From Deltaproteobacteria bacterium SG8_13 (GTDB taxonomy: Bacteria; Desulfobacterota; Desulfobacteria; Desulfobacterales; SG8-13), in contig LJNK01000017.1 in the NCBI GenBank assembly GCA_001303025.1, positions 62,001 to 126,000 of the forward strand: a DNA stretch of 64,000 nt, given 5' to 3'. The notes under the pieces were generated by a model that was given only the letters and a program-made list of their open reading frames with translations, did not search any database and had not been told where the DNA came from. Position numbers and translations under genes: made by a program. Below are positions 55,181 to 62,861 of this stretch, one piece after another (position 1 is the first letter of the stretch; the number at the start of each line of letters is the position of its first letter).

Positions 55181-55645
55181 TCAGCCTGTCGATCGGGCTT
55201 CGATCTCTTTTCGATCCATTACGGCCAGCTCAAGCACGATCCGCCCCCATCCGCCGCATTGGACACCGACATCGAAGCACCCGGCCCGCTTGAACCGCAT
55301 CTGATTGGGATCGATCCCCGCGTAGAACAGTTCGTTTGCGGCAAAGATCATCGAGGTGGCGGCGTTGAGGGCGTAAACACAGACCTTTTTAGGGCACAGG
55401 CGGGTCAGAAGGTTGCCGGCTCCGTCGAAATAGAGCTTGTCTCCGATCCGGTGCCGGCTGTTGCAGCCGTGTGATTCGACCACTTCGACGACGATGGTTT
55501 TGTCCATCAACGCCGGTGCCTTGGATAGTATATCTTCATTTCGCGGATCTGTTTGGAAGATCTCCATTTCATCGTCCGTGTACCCGAGGTGCTTTTTCAT
55601 TACACCCCATTTGACGCTTCTCCAGGCCAAATCCCGTATCCCCAT
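55181..55645 (-). CDS. TIGR04076-like cysteine-containing protein
   Basis: A 154-residue protein with a strong ribosome-binding site (GAGGAGG) seven bases before ATG. The central pattern VVEVVESHGCNSRHRIGDKLYFDGAGNLLTRLCPKKVCVYAL and the later AGCFDVGVQCGGWGRIVLELAV recall the TIGR04076 family, small proteins with conserved cysteines and a GD loop. The family function is unknown; binding of a metal or small ligand is plausible. The N-terminal helical segment includes DDEMEIFQTDPRNEDIL. It stands alone on the minus strand. Confidence 0.75.
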   Translation of the reverse strand: MGIRDLAWRSVKWGVMKKHLGYTDDEMEIFQTDPRNEDILSKAPALMDKTIVVEVVESHGCNSRHRIGDKLYFDGAGNLLTRLCPKKVCVYALNAATSMIFAANELFYAGIDPNQMRFKRAGCFDVGVQCGGWGRIVLELAVMDRKEIEARSTG

Positions 55646-55763
55646 GTTTGCCTCCTCGTGGTGCTTTGCTACTCTAATACCATGTGCCTATCGCTGTTTC
55701 CGGTGCACCCGGCTCACTGGATCGGCGATGCGTCTTTCTTCCGCCCCGCTGTCGTTTTCCCCG

Positions 55764-56117
55764 TCACCGCGTGATCGAATCGATGTAGTCCCTGATGGCA
55801 ACCGCATTGTTGAGTCGCCGTTCCTTGGAACTGTAGACGAAGGTAACGGTACCCCGGTGAAGGCGATCGAGCAGCTCTTTCATCAACACAGGCTTGGTTT
55901 CCAGCTCTTCGAAATAGCGCGCCTTGAACACCGGCCATTTTTCAGGACTATGATCATACCAGCGCCGCAGCTCGGTGGAAGGGGCAAGCTCTTTCGGCCA
56001 AAAATCGATTCTGGCTCTTTCTTTTGAAATACCCCTGGGCCACAGCCGATCCACCAGGATGCGCTGGCCATCTTCTTCGTCGGGGGCTTCATATGCCCTT
56101 TTGATTTTTATCTGCAT
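55764..56117 (-). CDS. DUF488-family protein
   Basis: A 117-residue protein of the DUF488/YeaO type. Recognisable features are RILVDRLWPRGISKERARIDFWPKELAPS, then LRRWYDHSPEKWPVFKARYFEEL and the terminal strand VTFVYSSKERRLNNAVAI. Members are small cytoplasmic proteins of uncertain function, found widely in bacteria. Length and start match the family (begins MQIKIKRAYE). It is followed by no close partner; the acetyltransferase gene upstream ends 49 bases away. Confidence 0.9.
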   Translation of the reverse strand: MQIKIKRAYEAPDEEDGQRILVDRLWPRGISKERARIDFWPKELAPSTELRRWYDHSPEKWPVFKARYFEELETKPVLMKELLDRLHRGTVTFVYSSKERRLNNAVAIRDYIDSITR

Positions 56118-56166
56118 CGGTATCTGTCCTCAGGCCGCCACACGCCGGCCGACGCTGTGTTACTCG

Positions 56167-56682
56167 CTAGGTTGCCTCGTCGAACTCATCCCTGTATCGA
56201 GCGACGCCGGTCACCCCTTCCATCCGGTCGCTGTCAAACATCAGTGCCATAAATGCGTTATCCGGCACCCCTTTCCACTGGCACTCGAAATGGTGCTCGG
56301 AGGCCGGTGTAAATCCGAATCGAGGGTAGTAAGCCGGGTGTCCCAGCACGATCACGAAGGGGCAGGCGCTGTTGCGAAGTATTTCGAGACCGGCTTCGAC
56401 CAACCGGCTGCCGACCCCCTGGCGCTGGTGCGCCGGCATCACCGCCATAGGCGCCAGTCCCATGCCCGTAACCGCTCCCTTTTCGGATTGGATGCTCACC
56501 GGGCTGAACAATATGTGGCCGATCAACTGATCTTCGGACACGGCCACCAGCGAAAGCGCATCCGGGCAGGCTGCGCGAATCGCATCGACAATGTTCGCCT
56601 CTGTCGGCTGGCCAAAAGCGGCTTCATTGATCGCACGCACCGCCCGGATATCTGAAGACTGCTCTGTTCGTATGGTGATCAT
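56167..56682 (-). CDS. GNAT N-acetyltransferase (YhbS-like)
   Basis: Acetyl-CoA-dependent acetyltransferase of 171 residues. The acetyl-CoA pyrophosphate loop is QRQGVGSRLVEAG, preceded by the beta-4 strand MGLAPMAVMPAH. The VIVLGHPAYYPRFGF segment and the long C-terminal strand region are characteristic of YhbS-like proteins. The substrate is unknown. It begins eleven bases after the stop of the next upstream gene, another GNAT gene read in the same direction, so the two are probably cotranscribed. Confidence 0.9.
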   Translation of the reverse strand: MITIRTEQSSDIRAVRAINEAAFGQPTEANIVDAIRAACPDALSLVAVSEDQLIGHILFSPVSIQSEKGAVTGMGLAPMAVMPAHQRQGVGSRLVEAGLEILRNSACPFVIVLGHPAYYPRFGFTPASEHHFECQWKGVPDNAFMALMFDSDRMEGVTGVARYRDEFDEAT

Positions 56683-56693
56683 GACGGCTTCCG

Positions 56694-57125
56694 CTACGGC
56701 CTTGGCTGGCGGGGTGCCAGTCGATCTTTCCTGCCTATCACCCAGCAGCGTTCATGCTTGGTGTACCCGATGGGTCCATAATACCCATCAGCACCGGGTG
56801 CGGCAAGAAGAATAATGGCGCATCGTTCCTTCAGCTGCTCCCGGGTCAGTTGTTGCAGTTTCAGTCCGATCCCCTTTTTTTGGTAAGCTTCATCGACGGC
56901 CAGATCCGACAAATAGCAGCAATAATGAAAATCGGTGACAGAACGGGCGGCACCGACCAGTTTTTGCCCATGCCATGCAGTCACCATCAGGTCGCTGTTT
57001 TCGAGCATCCCCTCAATGCAGGCCAAATCGTCGATCGGTCTTCTTTCGCTCAGGGTGGAGCGGCGCAACAGTTCGATAAATACCTGCACGTCGACGGCCT
57101 TGTTGATCTCGTAGGTAATTCGCAT
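56694..57125 (-). CDS. GNAT N-acetyltransferase
   Basis: Small GNAT-family acetyltransferase of 143 residues. The acetyl-CoA loop is YQKKGIGLKLQQL, following the strand YLSDLAVDEA; a terminal APGADGYYGPIGYTKH element is typical of many bacterial members. The beginning (MRITYEIN) matches the family start. It lies directly upstream of the YhbS-like gene. Substrate is unknown: the family includes aminoglycoside, polyamine and protein acetyltransferases. Confidence 0.88.
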   Translation of the reverse strand: MRITYEINKAVDVQVFIELLRRSTLSERRPIDDLACIEGMLENSDLMVTAWHGQKLVGAARSVTDFHYCCYLSDLAVDEAYQKKGIGLKLQQLTREQLKERCAIILLAAPGADGYYGPIGYTKHERCWVIGRKDRLAPRQPRP

Positions 57126-57244
57126 GGCCTGCGGCCTCCCATTTTATGTCGAATCGAGCGGGCAGGCATCCGGTGTGCGGCGGCACGGTCCCCCCCGAGA
57201 GCCAGGTGCCCGCTTTGCCTCGACAGCCTTTGGGCAATTGCAGC

Positions 57245-57946
57245 TCATGGGCTTGCGTCGAGATCCCAGAATGCCCCTTTCAGCCCGAGGCTGTCAAACA
57301 GCTCTTGGATATCCTGTTGGCCGGGGCGCTGCCAGTCGTGCTCAAGGCGGCCTGCATACCATCTGCGGGCAAGCTCCCAAAGCTGTTGGATCGGCATGGC
57401 ATATCCGGTCTTCACCTTCAGCCGCGACAGCCATCGGTCCAAATGGGCCTTCGAACGGAAGGCAAGGATCGTTGCTCACGTATAGCCGATGTTTTCCCAG
57501 AACCGCGCTGCAGGGACGACAAAATGAACGATCCAGTCCGACGCTACCGATCGCCCGTGCCGAATTACAACGTCCAGTTTCTCGCTGCACTCTCCACACC
57601 CGCACGGAGCGTGTCCTGTGGCATCTTTGCCGAGGATGGCGGCGATGCCGAAGATATCCCACACTCAGTTGCCCCAGTAACGCTTAATTTCCAGCTCGGC
57701 CGTAAAATTGGTTGGAAGGCCGGAAAACGGATGCGCCATCCAGATCAGGCGCGAACCGGGTGCCAGTGCAATATGGTGGGCTTCTGCCAGTCTTTCATAA
57801 GCGCTCTCGGTCGCTGCAATAGAACAGTTGAAATGACCGGCCGTTTCCGACGAGGTCGGTGGGCGGGTGGTCCTGGCAAACGTTGTATAGATGAAGTGAC
57901 GGATATCGAGATCGGAAACACTTTTTGGAGGACTTGTACGGCTCAT
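57245..57946 (-). CDS. organomercurial lyase (MerB)-like protein with two putative selenocysteines
   Basis: The track gives three ORFs (57665-57946, 57476-57664, 57245-57442), but all lie in one frame interrupted only by TGA at 57665-57667 and 57476-57478. Read as selenocysteine they form a 233-residue protein matching the alkylmercury lyase family: an N-terminal winged-helix-like part (RPPTSSETAGHFNCS), WMAHPFSGLPT, KRYWGN-U-VWDIFGI, a CGCGEC motif, HFVVPAARFWENIGYT-U-ATILAF and a helical tail. Sec94, Asp97 and Sec157 have the spacing of MerB Cys96, Asp99 and Cys159. SECIS-like hairpins follow both UGAs. No merA or merR is near. A doubly mutated pseudogene is the alternative. Confidence 0.85.
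57447..57463 (-). promoter_or_regulatory. putative SECIS hairpin after the second UGA of the MerB-like gene
   Basis: GCCTTC-CGTTC-GAAGGC: a perfect 6-bp stem with a 5-base loop whose second base is G, starting 18 nucleotides after the UGA, as in bacterial SECIS elements. Its size and position closely match the hairpin in the OTR gene. Confidence 0.72.
57620..57649 (-). promoter_or_regulatory. putative SECIS hairpin after the first UGA of the MerB-like gene
   Basis: GGCATCGCCG and CGGC-AAA-GATGCC pair into a stem of 9-10 bp with a 3-base bulge. If the last pair opens, the apical loop starts with G, 24 nucleotides after the UGA. It is a weaker fit than the other two candidates because of the bulge. 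Confidence 0.5.
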
Positions 57947-58065
57947 CCGGGTTGCTTCCCTTTCCGGCTGCCCGAGCAGGTGGATGCCTTTACCTGCATG
58001 GCCGGTGCACAGCGTTCGCGCTCTCTGACACTGGCGGGTGCCATCTCTGCTGGCTCACAACGTCA

Positions 58066-58407
58066 TCACCGTTCGGAATCGGTGTTGAAGGCGGCCATAA
58101 CTTTTTTTGCCAGTTCCGCATCGATTTGACGGATTTCCGCAACGAGCTTTTCGATCCCCGGCTCATTGACGTTGTCCGCGCGGGATCTCTGCTGCAGTTG
58201 ATCGACCAGACTCAGCTCACCGGAAATCCTGGTTCGCTTCTCAAGCAGATAATTGAACTGCGCATCGCAAGCCGGTATCGGGCTCGGATAGGAGCCGATT
58301 TGCTCATTGAGCCGATCCCTTTCCGCTTCCAGGTGGTCTCGGACCCTCGCCAGCAACCTTACCCCGGTGCTTTCGGCAGACGAATTGGTGCGGTTTTGCG
58401 TCGACAT
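58066..58407 (-). CDS. hypothetical coiled-coil protein
   Basis: A 113-residue protein from ATG 58407 (MSTQNRTNSS); the track start 58479 adds an unconserved leader and ATG 58422 is another option. It is almost entirely helical and charged (LLARVRDHLEAERDRLNEQI ... LSLVDQLQQRSRADNV ... IRQIDAELAKKVMAAF), predicting a coiled coil. There is no signal peptide or membrane segment. It lies 119 bases upstream of the MerB-like gene in the same direction. No function is suggested. Confidence 0.55.
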   Translation of the reverse strand: MSTQNRTNSSAESTGVRLLARVRDHLEAERDRLNEQIGSYPSPIPACDAQFNYLLEKRTRISGELSLVDQLQQRSRADNVNEPGIEKLVAEIRQIDAELAKKVMAAFNTDSER

Positions 58408-58529
58408 GGCTGCCTGTAACATAAAACCGAATGAACGCGATTCAATACATGTCACGCCCGTCAGCGCACAGACCGTCACCGAAAACGAAAACGAGCCGTC
58501 TCCACAGCAACTGGCGCCAGGTTGGGCTG

Positions 58530-59132
58530 CTACCGCTTTTGGATAACGGTATCATCGATGTGGGTTCCCAGGTTTTCTGACAGGCGCCTGGTGATCTTTT
58601 CCATGGTGGCCTGCGGCCGGTCAAACCCGTAAACGGATAACGGGAAATTCAGCGGTTTCTGAATTTCCCATATTTCTTCGTGCCGGTCCGGGGAAAAGAG
58701 CCGGGCCGGATTTCCCACCGCAACCCAGCCGACGGGCACAACGGCGCCCGGTTCGATCCGTGTGTGTAAATGAACCACCGCATGGACTCGCACCTCAGCG
58801 CCCTTGCCCAGGCGGGCGCTGTGGAAAATGGCTGCACCGGTTGCGATAAACACTTCGTCCTCGACGCTGCAGCCGACAACATGTGCATTCGGGCCGATCA
58901 AGCAGAAATTCCCGATCGTTGCAAAATGGCTGGCAGTGCTCCGCACGACCGCATTTTCAAATACGATCCCGTGTTCACCGAACTCGATTCGGCCGCCTTC
59001 GGCGATAATGGAAGCGCCGTGCATCACCCGGCAGTGCGGGCCGATGGTCACATCACCGCAAATGGTTGCAGTCGGTGCAATAAAGGCGGAAGGGTGAATG
59101 ACAGGGGCTTTGCCATTGTGAGAGATGAGCAT
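58530..59132 (-). CDS. gamma-carbonic anhydrase-like hexapeptide protein
   Basis: Left-handed beta-helix protein of 200 residues. Hexapeptide repeats (IHPSAFIAPTATICGDVTIG, IGPNAHVVGCSVED, IATGAAIFHSARLGKGAEV) are clear. Possible metal-site histidines occur in GPHCRVMHGAS, STASHFATIG and IFHSAR, as in gamma-carbonic anhydrases. The C-terminal extension (FDRPQATMEKITRRLSENLG) is longer than in the minimal family. It is probably a trimer in the cytoplasm. Activity as carbonic anhydrase versus acyltransferase cannot be settled. The start has AGGGAGG upstream. Confidence 0.85.
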   Translation of the reverse strand: MLISHNGKAPVIHPSAFIAPTATICGDVTIGPHCRVMHGASIIAEGGRIEFGEHGIVFENAVVRSTASHFATIGNFCLIGPNAHVVGCSVEDEVFIATGAAIFHSARLGKGAEVRVHAVVHLHTRIEPGAVVPVGWVAVGNPARLFSPDRHEEIWEIQKPLNFPLSVYGFDRPQATMEKITRRLSENLGTHIDDTVIQKR

Positions 59133-59188
59133 CGGTACCTCCCTTTATCGGCCTGCTGCCCTGCATCACCCGAACGGAAGGCATCGAA

Positions 59189-59908
59189 TTAGCGAGCTGG
59201 CAGCGAGCGCGTGTTGGACGGTTTTTCGCGTTTGGCATCATTGGCCTCGCCTTCCCTACCGCCCTGTTTTTTAGCCAGAACGTAAAAACCCAGGTCGACT
59301 CTTTCCCCCGACACTTCTTCAAACAACGCCAGTCTTCGCACCATGCGTCTGACCAGGTCGGCAATCCAGCCGGCAGAGCTGTCAGCGTAAAGCAGGATGC
59401 CGCCGGGGCGGCACACCCGTGTAAATTCCGTAAAGCACGGCATCGTGTTTTGTGCCAGGAGCAGATCGACCGATGCATCTTTGAGCGGGATGGCAAAAGA
59501 GTCTGCCTGCACAAAATAGTGTTTGGCCGGGGACTCTTTCGCGAGCTCTCGCGCCTGCACCAGCATTGCAGGCACGATGTCAAACGCCATAAAGGTGGCG
59601 TGCGGGAAATGTGCGGCAGCCTGTCCGGCGGCATAGCCCGTTCCCGTTCCGCAGTCTGCGACAACAGAGATCTGCCTGCCGGCGATTCGTTCGGCCCTGC
59701 CCAGGCCTTCGGCCATCGCCAGACCGTAGCGGCCCTCGAAGCAGTCGATGATGTGCCGGTATCGATCACCATAGGCTCGTCCGAAACAAAACGAGACCAG
59801 GGAACGGGTAAACCGGATTTTCGCAATTCGGGGAATCAGCAGCGGCGGGGTAACAATGCTGAACAGAATTTGGGAAACGAACAAGGCAAGACGGTTTAAG
59901 GGACTCAC
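59189..59908 (-). CDS. class I SAM-dependent methyltransferase
   Basis: Methyltransferase of 239 residues. Motif I VVADCGTGTGYAAGQAA, motif II-like FMAFDIVPAMLVQAREL and the later VDLLLAQNTMPCFTEFTRVCRPGGILLYAD match UbiE/COQ5-type type 11 methyltransferases. An N-terminal hydrophobic stretch (LALFVSQILFSIVTPPLLI) may associate it with the membrane. Motif I has Cys in place of the usual Asp/Glu-Val-Gly start (ADCGTGTG). The substrate is unknown. It lies 56 bases upstream of the carbonic anhydrase-like gene on the same strand. Confidence 0.87.
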   Translation of the reverse strand: MSPLNRLALFVSQILFSIVTPPLLIPRIAKIRFTRSLVSFCFGRAYGDRYRHIIDCFEGRYGLAMAEGLGRAERIAGRQISVVADCGTGTGYAAGQAAAHFPHATFMAFDIVPAMLVQARELAKESPAKHYFVQADSFAIPLKDASVDLLLAQNTMPCFTEFTRVCRPGGILLYADSSAGWIADLVRRMVRRLALFEEVSGERVDLGFYVLAKKQGGREGEANDAKREKPSNTRSLPAR

Positions 59909-59969
59909 GGTAATCCCCCCTTGCGAGCCTTTTACAATGGGATGGCTTTCGGTTTGCGATCTTGCCGGA

Positions 59970-60356
59970 CTACGTACCCCGGACCTGATATCTGCCCGCG
60001 GTCAATGCGCTGTTGGCTTTTGCCTGCAACGCGGCCGGCAGCAAAATGTAATCGGTATCGAAAGTAGAAATTGCGAAGATACCGATATCAGCCGCAGCCA
60101 GCGCCGCCGATATGCCGGCAAGGATTCCCGTTTCCGAAAAATCGATTGGACCGAGCACCTTGTAGCACGCCCAGCCCGCACTCCTTTCACCGCCGGACAG
60201 CTCGATGGCGGATTCACAGACAACCGACAATTCATCATCGGTTTTCCCGATCCAAAAAAACGAACTGTCGAAAACAGCGGCAGGTATCTTGTGATTGGGC
60301 TCAAACCGGTAGATCGTGAAGTCTCGATCCAGCACTTTTATTGCAAGCTCAGGCAT
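59970..60356 (-). CDS. ACT-domain protein
   Basis: A 128-residue stand-alone ACT-domain protein. The second half (WACYKVLGPIDFSETGILAGISAALAAADIGIFAISTFDTDYILL) is the characteristic amino-acid-binding ACT repeat with its GILA..L..A.I strand-helix element; the first half is a variant partner repeat (FTIYRFEPNHKIP). Such double ACT (CASTOR-type) proteins sense amino acids. No enzyme domain is attached, so it probably acts as a small regulator or its partner is elsewhere. The start precedes a convincing family N-terminus (MPELAIKVLDRDFTIYRF). Confidence 0.85.
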   Translation of the reverse strand: MPELAIKVLDRDFTIYRFEPNHKIPAAVFDSSFFWIGKTDDELSVVCESAIELSGGERSAGWACYKVLGPIDFSETGILAGISAALAAADIGIFAISTFDTDYILLPAALQAKANSALTAGRYQVRGT

Positions 60357-60370
60357 GACACACCTTTTTT

Positions 60371-60655
60371 TTACAGATATTTTTCCTTCAAATTACCGGC
60401 GGTTTGAACGACCTGCGCAATTATCGCCCGGCGCCGGGTCCAATGATGGCGTTTCACGCATCCGCGCGCGTCCGTAATTTTGCATGCCTTGCCATCTTTG
60501 AGTTCACAATGGGGCTGTCCGCTTGCTTTGAGCAGCTCTGCCGCTTTCATAGCGTTTGACAGATCGACAGCCAAACCCGTCCCACAGGCGATATCGATAA
60601 CCGCAGGGTTTTCGAATAAAACGGATTTTGCCACTTCCTGGTTTCGGGACGCCAT
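60371..60655 (-). CDS. hypothetical small cysteine-containing protein
   Basis: A possible gene of 94 residues beginning MASRNQEVAKSVLFENPAV. It contains the stretch DIACGTGLAVDLSNAMKAAELLKAS and two further cysteines (QPHCELKDGKAC, ARGC), followed by a basic tail (KRHHWTRRRAI). The GTG-like loop recalls a nucleotide-binding turn, but the protein is too short for a methyltransferase and no family was recognised. The frame stays open upstream to 60737 without another ATG, so a start codon other than ATG is possible. It lies 14 bases upstream of the ACT protein gene. Confidence 0.5.
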   Translation of the reverse strand: MASRNQEVAKSVLFENPAVIDIACGTGLAVDLSNAMKAAELLKASGQPHCELKDGKACKITDARGCVKRHHWTRRRAIIAQVVQTAGNLKEKYL

Positions 60656-60737
60656 CCGCGCTTTCGACTCAACCGCCAGTTCGCGAAACTGATCAGCACC
60701 GATCGTCTCGGCACTCCCTCCCCCCCGGAAGCGTTGG

Positions 60738-61139
60738 CTATTGATGTCGCTTTCGCAGTTTCAAAGCGATAGTTCCGGCCACGGTGATATCGAAACTGAC
60801 GCATACCACCGGATACCAGCTGGGAACAAAGGCCTGTTGAAACACGAGATGCAATAGGACATCCCACAAAATATGCGCAGCCCAGCCAAGTGATAGAAAC
60901 CAGGGGGAAACCCGCAGTCCGAGCACCGCAACCAGTGTGAAGATCGCCGCCCCGATGATTTCTATCATCAACCACGCGTAGCTGGCAACGGTGACGGAAA
61001 AAGCCACGTAAAGCAGCGCAGCCACGACCAGGCCGAGGCAGTATATCTGCAGTTCCCGCCGATGTCCTCCTGCTTTTGCAAACGAGATGAACAAAACGGC
61101 GAGCGCGACACCCAGTAAGAGTTGAAACACTTTGTCCAT
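60738..61139 (-). CDS. four-helix membrane protein (DUF6010-like)
   Basis: Predicted inner-membrane protein of 133 residues with four hydrophobic helices (about 5-22, 32-52, 56-76 and 108-128). Motifs between helices include a small-residue-rich GLVVAALLYVAF and a WAAHILWDVLLHL segment with conserved-looking histidines and aspartate, recalling DUF6010-type proteins. The tail is basic (KLRKRHQ). No transport or enzymatic role is established. It stands alone on the minus strand. Confidence 0.7.
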   Translation of the reverse strand: MDKVFQLLLGVALAVLFISFAKAGGHRRELQIYCLGLVVAALLYVAFSVTVASYAWLMIEIIGAAIFTLVAVLGLRVSPWFLSLGWAAHILWDVLLHLVFQQAFVPSWYPVVCVSFDITVAGTIALKLRKRHQ

Positions 61140-61284
61140 GGCACACAGTCAGCGCCGCAGCTCGAAGATACGGCAAGTGCGGCGACGTCGGTCGGGCGCC
61201 TGCATTCCACCCCCTGGGCGGTCGCGGCCAAAGGCTGCAGGCAGCAGCTCTGCCGGCCCGGCGAACGAAAGGATATGCCGCGCG

Positions 61285-62040
61285 CTAGCGCCGGTAGGCG
61301 GTGACTTTTTCCCCGTGTGTTTCAAAGTAAGCAAATTGCTTCGTCGCACGGTAAAATGCGCGGGTGCATCCCTCGCAAATTCTATCGTGCAATTCCACGG
61401 TCAGGATATCTACCGCATCGATCCACTCGGATGCGTTTTCCAGCACATTCTTTTCGCCACCTTCGATATCCATCTTTAGCAGATCGATCTTTTCTATGCC
61501 GTATTTGTCCATCAGCGAATTGATGGTAATGCAATCGATTTGCTGTCCCGTCGACTCCGTGGTATTCGGGGTCTCTGTGATCGCAAATCCCCAGCAGCCG
61601 GTGGTTCGACGGTGTATGGCCCTGGTCTCAACCGCACCCCAGATCGCGGCTTTAACCGCGACAATATTGCTGTATTTTTCTGTGTTTTTGCAGAGCAGCT
61701 CGAAATTGCTCTCTTCCGGCTCAACGGCAACAATGCGTGCATCGGGATATTTATCGGCAAAAAATACCGCAGACGCTCCGATATAGGCGCCTGCATCTAT
61801 GATGACCCTGGGGGCCGAGCAGCGGATGGCATCGTATTCTTTATGGTGCAGGCAGCTGAGCGCTGCAATCAAATCCGAGGTATTTGTCCGGATGTAGATA
61901 TCCGTACCCCCCAGCTGTATCCTGCGCACCCTCTCTCGCCGCAAGAGCCTGTCCAGCAGGCACAGAAAGGAAGCAAATCCTTGGATGGCTTTGTAATTGT
62001 TGTAGGTCTGCCGCAACTCTGGTTGGAATAATTTTCTCAT
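61285..62040 (-). CDS. FkbM-family methyltransferase
   Basis: SAM-dependent O-methyltransferase of the FkbM family, 251 residues from ATG 62040 (MRKLFQPEL); the track start 62058 adds six residues. Motif I is VIIDAGAYIGASAVFFADKYP, followed by IVAVEPEESNFELLCKN and the family signature DLLKMDIEGGEKNVL, then TVELHDRI. FkbM enzymes methylate sugars, lipids or polyketides, so a role in surface polysaccharide or glycolipid decoration is plausible. No glycosyltransferases are nearby. It is downstream of a phosphatidyltransferase gene on the same strand. Confidence 0.9.
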   Translation of the reverse strand: MRKLFQPELRQTYNNYKAIQGFASFLCLLDRLLRRERVRRIQLGGTDIYIRTNTSDLIAALSCLHHKEYDAIRCSAPRVIIDAGAYIGASAVFFADKYPDARIVAVEPEESNFELLCKNTEKYSNIVAVKAAIWGAVETRAIHRRTTGCWGFAITETPNTTESTGQQIDCITINSLMDKYGIEKIDLLKMDIEGGEKNVLENASEWIDAVDILTVELHDRICEGCTRAFYRATKQFAYFETHGEKVTAYRR

Positions 62041-62161
62041 ATCCAACGCCCTCTGCATTTGTGAAAAACCGTCAGCGTTTTTTGGCCTTCTCCCGCGATT
62101 CTCGGCGATCGATCGCCGAACAACTCGCTGACACGAAGGACCCGCGCTCTTTTATCTCGTT

Positions 62162-62722
62162 TTATTTTGTCGAAGCCTTTTGCAGGTGCAGCAGCGACTT
62201 CACGTTGCCCCGCAGTTCGGACAGCTGCAGCGTAATGAGGATCTCCTCGCATGCTACGATAGCCTGAAACACCGCTGCACACCGGAACGGCCAGGGATTT
62301 TCGACAATAAACAAAATGACGACAGCCGCACTCATGACAACTGCAGCAACCTTCGCCCCCCAGGTGTGGTAGCTCGGAACCCGGCGAAATTTGGCCAGCC
62401 CGGCCAGTATCGGAAGAACGTACGATCCGATCACGATCGACACCCAGACCGCTTCCTCTTTGACAATGTCGGGCCACAACCACCAGGCGCACACCGGAAC
62501 GCTAAGGTAGGTGGCCATATCGCCCCAGCTGTCCAGCCGGGTGCCCAGGTCAGAGGTAATGTGCAGCCTTCTGGAAATGTACCCGTCGACGGCATCCGAC
62601 AGCAAAGACAGTATCAGCAACCCGAGAAACAGCCCTTTGTGGCCGGTTCGGGCCAGGTAGAGCAGAAAAGGTGCGGCTAGAATGCGAAACCCGCTCAGCA
62701 CATTGGGGACGGCCTGTATCAT
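62162..62722 (-). CDS. CDP-alcohol phosphatidyltransferase
   Basis: Integral-membrane phospholipid synthesis enzyme, 186 residues from ATG 62722 (MIQAVPNVLSG). The catalytic signature D-G-x2-x-R-x8-G-x3-D-x3-D is present as SDAVDGYISRRLHITSDLGTRLDSWGD, although Arg replaces Ala in the usual DGxxAR (YISRR). Several transmembrane helices follow. N-terminal PNVLSGFRILAAP is also typical of PgsA-like enzymes. It transfers a diacylglycerol-phosphate moiety from CDP-diacylglycerol to an alcohol; the acceptor (glycerol phosphate, inositol phosphate or other) is not determined. Confidence 0.85.
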   Translation of the reverse strand: MIQAVPNVLSGFRILAAPFLLYLARTGHKGLFLGLLILSLLSDAVDGYISRRLHITSDLGTRLDSWGDMATYLSVPVCAWWLWPDIVKEEAVWVSIVIGSYVLPILAGLAKFRRVPSYHTWGAKVAAVVMSAAVVILFIVENPWPFRCAAVFQAIVACEEILITLQLSELRGNVKSLLHLQKASTK

Positions 62723-62861
62723 GATCCGGCAGATGGGTAAAAGGCGCTCTCTGTGTCCAGGCGCGTAAAGTTGCATCCGCGCCCTGGCAGGCACCTCGAG
62801 CTTTAGTTGTTAGGTTCAGTGCAGTATCTATGGGCGCATGTCATAAAACCGATGTTGCCAT

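Noticed and set aside
57245-57247. Terminal TGA of the MerB-like gene as a third selenocysteine
   Set aside because: The protein already has the family length and ends after the expected tail; nothing conserved follows.
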